Source: Combretum micranthum | Lineage: Eukaryota; Streptophyta; Magnoliopsida; Myrtales; Combretaceae | Assembly: GCA_024138025.1 (NCBI GenBank) | Contig: JAMXBD010003349.1 | Span: forward strand, 1 to 64,000 | Length of the DNA: 64,000 nucleotides | Direction: 5' to 3' | Part shown: piece by piece, positions 59,441 to 64,000 of the stretch | How positions within the stretch are numbered: the first letter of the stretch is position 1 | How the letters are laid out: the number at the start of each line of letters is the position of its first letter | Translations under genes and position numbers: made by a program | Notes under the pieces: generated by a model | What the model was told of the DNA's origin: nothing | Databases searched by the model: none | Seen by the model: only the letters and a program-made list of their open reading frames with translations

Positions 59441-62367
59441 ATGCCATGATCTGTTCCAGATGTGGGACTCTGGAACTCGGTTTATAGCTTATCAGGCATA
59501 GCGTTAGATAAAAAAAAAAAAAAGAATTAGTGTTGCGAAAGATATTTGATCGAAACTTATTTTAAAACCATTGTCTCGACATTTTGGTCAGCCAAAATGT
59601 TTAACATAAAGCCTTCAATCCAGTGCACGATTTGCCCAAGTATTTTCGTTATCTCTTCGAAGCCCAATTTTTTAGCCTGATTAGCATTATATGGTATATC
59701 ACATGAGCCATGCTGTGTTTGTGTAGAAGATAATGGGCTGAAGAGCAACTGACGTTTGATTGATTGGGTAAATTATATTAGAAAGTCAACGTTTAAAAGT
59801 AAATTTATTTAAGGTTTTAATGTTTTGAGTGATTAAAAAGATGAATCAATCTTTTATAAACTAAATCCAATATTGTATTAACGTTTTGCAAAATTTATTT
59901 AAGGTATTAACATTTTGATTAGTTTTTAATTAAGTTTTTTTAAATTTTATCAATAGTTAATTATTAATTTTTATTGATTCACTTTGTAAAATATTGATTG
60001 CTCTTTTCAACCTTTTAAAATATTGATATATTAAATAAATTGATTCTTAAACGTTAATATATTATTTTAAACACTCGAAATGTTAATATTTAAATGAAGT
60101 TTTTTTCGTATAATTTATCCATTTATCATTAATCAAACATAGAATATCTATTGGCACAAAAAAATTTGAAAGAAGTTCTGGGACTTGATTTTTACAAGGC
60201 ACATGAATGTTCTTGAATGATCGCTTGGAACAAATAAAGAAATGAAAACAAGAAAGAAAACAGTAGGAACCACATATAACTTTAATTTTGGGGTACCTCG
60301 CGGTGTGTTTATTTTCCCACTACCACCTAGTTACTTAGTCACACACACACACACACGTACGACATATACACATGTATATTAACCTCTTACCAATTTATTA
60401 TGGATGACAAAAAAATGCAAGAAAAGAAAATAAAAAAGTAGGGCAAATTACAAAAGAAAAAAAAGGAAAAAAGTTGATATGTAAATTCTTTTTTTTATTT
60501 AATAATTTAGAAGCTGAATGAAAGAAAAGTAAGGGGTTTTCATGAATATGATTTAAAACTATCTTTTCTAATATTTAGTGGATATTTCAAAGGGATAATA
60601 TAATACCTGAAATTTGATTGATTTCTTAACTAACTATCTGAACTTAGATATTGCTATTGCTAATACCAGTATACAATTGATCCAGCTGGCCTCCTTTTAT
60701 TAGCAATGGACTTTCGTGTATCTAAAAGATTATTTTAATAAAAATATTATATTTAGAATGTATGTAAGTAGTAGAGTTGGCACATAGCAAGACGAGTTAA
60801 CATAGGTTGCAACATATCTTTGCAAAAATTTCTTATTTTCTATCCTCATTAAAATAATTATTTAAAATACGTGATAGTTTATATTTATTTTAAAGAAACT
60901 AATTGATTGAATATGGAGTTAATATTGATAGTGTAAAAAAACCTTCAAAATTGTTGGGTATTGAAAATAACAATCTTGAAGTATTACTAGTGCATATATT
61001 AGCAAAAGGGGCAAAATTTTTCACCTCTGTAGTCTAGAAATTGCCTCTTTTGGCTTACTAAGGCAAAAGTTTCACCTCAATGTTTTCTCCCCTAAAAGTT
61101 TGCCAAGTTTTGGAAAAAGATGTGAAAACCGCATCTTAAAACTTCAAAGAGGCAAATTTTACCTCTTTGGTCTTGGCATGTCAGATGAAGAGGTAAGTTT
61201 TTCCTCTTTATCCTAGTCAAAGGTGAAACTTATCTCTTTCCTATTTTTTTATATTAAAAATTTTTTATTTTATATTCTAAAAATTTATACAATAATTCAG
61301 TTTTTTAATTTTTTTCGTTAAATTATAATAATTGATTAAATCTTTTAAATTAGATTTCAAATAATTTGAATATATTATTTTTTTCTATAACTTATATTAA
61401 ATAAGAAATCTAAATCATTAAATCCTTTACATAAAAAATATATAATACACATATTTTATAAATCATGACATTATCATATAATTAATAATATGAATTTCTT
61501 AAAAAATAAAATATAAATGTGTATAATTAAAAACATTATTTTACCATTAAGTTATCTTCGTATATGGAAACGTTGCAATCATGAATTAATCAAACACCTG
61601 AAAAGTCAATAAAACATCGTTAGTCAAGTCATCAAAATATATAGAAATGAAAAAAAAAAAAATTAACTTGCCGAAAATTTTGACGCCAAAGCTTGCTAAG
61701 AGAATTTCGGTGGTGAAGGAAAGTGTGAAATTTGAGGGAGAAGAATTTTGCGTGAATGAATTCAGACACAAATTATATAGGGAAGGAACTCACCTTTTTA
61801 ACCTAAACAAAGGCAAATTTCGTCTCTCTATCCAAGTCATGAGTCAAACTTCGTCTCTTTCTCTAAAAATTCAAAATTTCCCCCTCCTATCATTCTATTT
61901 CATATTATTTATATAGAATATATAATTAATATATTAATATAAATATTTATTATATAAATTATATATTAATACATAGTACATTATAATATATTAGACATAA
62001 AATAATATAATATACTTTGTACATATTATTATATTATAAATATTTAGTATATATTTTATATTTTACTACTTATATAATTCTATAATTATTCAATAATGTA
62101 CTATATATTTAAGATATCGCAACTAATAATACATGTAGTAATATATATTACATATTGTATATATTACTATCATAGTATAATATAAATATTTAATATATTA
62201 TATATATTACTATTTTATAATATTACTATTATTCATTAGTATTGTGCGATTATTTTGTACAAAGTTATATTAAATAGTGATATTAATCTTTAATATGTAG
62301 TATTTTCATTATGACATATTTAATTTATGTTTAAGTTTTAAAAAATACATAAGAATGTATCGTTAAT
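59441..62367. other. AT-rich non-coding region
   Basis: An (AC)8 microsatellite lies at 60341-60356. At 61010-61250 there is a segment with repeated GGCAAA(A/T)TTT-ACCTCTTT phrases in both orientations (a possible fold-back), with a related piece at 61790-61860. An 89-codon ORF (61647-61916) lies across this and shows no known domain. 61920-62340 is almost purely A+T. Confidence 0.45.
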
Positions 62368-62586
62368 AAAGGGATAATGTCACAAATGGCAACTGAATTA
62401 AAATATGTAATTAAGTATCTAAACTTTGAAATTGATCAGTTTAATACTTGAAGCAACTTGATGGATGTATTGTTAGCATGTATGAAAAGTTCTTTCAAGT
62501 ATTAAATTGATCGATTTCAAAGTTCAGGTACCTAATTGTATATTTTGTCAAAGTACAGGTACATACCCTTCGTGATATTAACCCTT
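62368..62586. mobile_element. Fold-back MITE, about 220 bp
   Basis: Terminal inverted repeats AAGGGATAATGTCAC and AAGGGTTAATATCAC (right end reverse complemented). An inner inverted pair surrounds a short loop: CTAAACTTTGAAATTGATCA against TGATCGATTTCAAAGTTCAG. No ORF; AATA flanks both sides and may be the target duplication. Related to the element at 36607-36942. Confidence 0.75.
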
Positions 62587-64000
62587 AATATAATATTTAA
62601 TGATGCTAAAAACCAATTGATGTGTCTAATCATATCAGTTTAAAGTTCATTTAAATTATTTAAGTCAAATTGACTCTAGAATTATCAACTATGCTTATTT
62701 TAGCTTTAGAAGTCCATTTTAAGTTTAATTATTTAATTAGGCCTAAAGGTAGCTAATGGACCCTAAAAATGTTACTAAACTCATTTTAACCAAAAGTCCA
62801 TTTTTATGTCACTAGTCATGTTATACCTAAAATTACTAGTTAAACTCATTTAAACTGAATACTAGCAATTTATGTCATGTGTCCATGTCTAAATGGGTTT
62901 GTATCTAAAAAGCCTTAACTCTTGATCAATTTTATTAATCGTGTTTGAAAACCTAAACTTATGACTCGACCCATTTATACCATGTCTCATATCTCATGTC
63001 AACCCGCTTAATGATTAATAAAAAAAGATTTAGCATTGTTTATTAATGTGATAAGAAAGATTTAGTATTGCAATATATAGTGAACTTGAAAAAGTTAATT
63101 ATTAAAATGGTTATTATCTTAGATAGACTTAGTTAATAAATTATATATGATATATTACTCATATATAATTAAAAGGAAGAGATTATAATATGTGACTTGT
63201 TTTGTTAAATAAGTATAACATTAGTGGATAATAACTATGGTAACAAAAAAAAAAAAGGACCTATATTTTTTACTAACAAATATATTATCCTGTAATTATA
63301 ATTAACAAATACAATATGCTTAAAACTCACAATATAAAAAACATAACATATTAAAAGACTAAATCATATTAAAACACAATATGTTAGTCATTATTTGTAT
63401 TATATGTCATATATAGTAGCATATATAATATTTACAATATATGTGTCATTTATATTATATAGTTAATATAAATTTGTATAATATGTATATGATTCATATA
63501 CTATGTTCTGAACACACACACGCAATAATTCAAATTATGTAACAAATGAATTATAATATATATTATATGTTTATAATTTGTAGATTTTATATATATAAAA
63601 ATATGTTATATACATAACCATATCTATTATAAATCTATATTTGTTATGTGATATACACATATATATTAATCTAAATTATGTACTTACGTTATACATATAA
63701 TTATTACAAACTATAAATGTTATATATAAAATATATAGTTTAATCATGAATATTTCATTTATAAATGAATAATAACATTATATCATATATAACATATAAA
63801 TTATGTATTTATAACATATAGATCTTATATATGTGTAGACAAATATATATATACATATACATTATAAATATTTATTTCATTATGTATATCCTTTGTGTTA
63901 TGGAATAATTCTTTTTTATTGTTTTATCCACATCCAAATTAATGTTGTCTTGCCTGATAATTCATCCATTTTGGCAGTTATGGTTTCAAAAGAAACATGA
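62587..64000. other. AT-rich non-coding region to window end
   Basis: 63300-63890 is nearly pure A+T with many TATATA and ATATAT strings. Nothing coding seen. Confidence 0.5.

Noticed and set aside
61647..61916. 89-codon ORF as a gene
   Set aside because: It crosses a repeat-like segment and ends in extreme A+T sequence; no domain seen.

Overview
This window looks like nuclear DNA from a flowering plant. It is very AT-rich and has one widely spaced, intron-containing transcription-factor gene. The rest is layered LTR retrotransposons, miniature inverted-repeat elements, microsatellites and a small plastid-DNA insertion. No bacterial-type operons, CRISPR arrays, rRNA genes or convincing tRNA genes were seen. 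Species cannot be named from what is visible.

Layout. 1-1663: 5' end of a decayed Ty1/copia element on the minus strand, running off the left edge. 1683-2287: a hAT-like non-autonomous element with an 8-bp target duplication. 5584-11069, minus strand: the only credible host gene, a GARP/G2-like MYB (SHLQ-MYR type) transcription factor of about 439 residues in seven coding exons. Its 5' UTR exons and promoter probably reach about 13.47 kb, and its introns carry miniature elements. 15.4-16.1 kb: a ruined Ty3/gypsy gag. 18,637-27,325: a nested pair. The outer element is a short gypsy-type one (PBS, gag/protease remnants, PPT, about 0.78-kb LTRs, 5-bp duplication AGGAG) with no RT, RNase H or integrase. 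Its 5' LTR was later split by a 5.8-kb chromodomain-bearing Ty3/gypsy element (LTRs 605 and 613 bp, 5-bp duplication ATTTC). 27.3-53.5 kb: mostly non-coding, AT-rich sequence with fold-back elements, short tandem duplications and a copia RT remnant (48.96-49.56 kb). 53.56-53.97 kb: plastid-derived ndhI and psbB pieces side by side. 54,759-59,435: a complete but coding-dead Tork/TNT1-like Ty1/copia element with 5-bp duplication ATAAC. 59.4-64 kb: extremely AT-rich sequence with another fold-back element.

How it fits together. The host gene would encode a nuclear DNA-binding regulator; everything else is mobile DNA or its debris. All autonomous-type elements carry stops and frameshifts, so none appears able to make its own polyprotein. 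Single-base indels are common between LTR pairs and in the first coding exon of the MYB gene. Either old decay or residual assembly error could explain this, and the choice affects whether the MYB gene is intact. I did not find a convincing new biological system. The most unusual items are the RT-less outer LTR element, the mosaic plastid insertion, and the compensating frameshifts at the start of the MYB gene.
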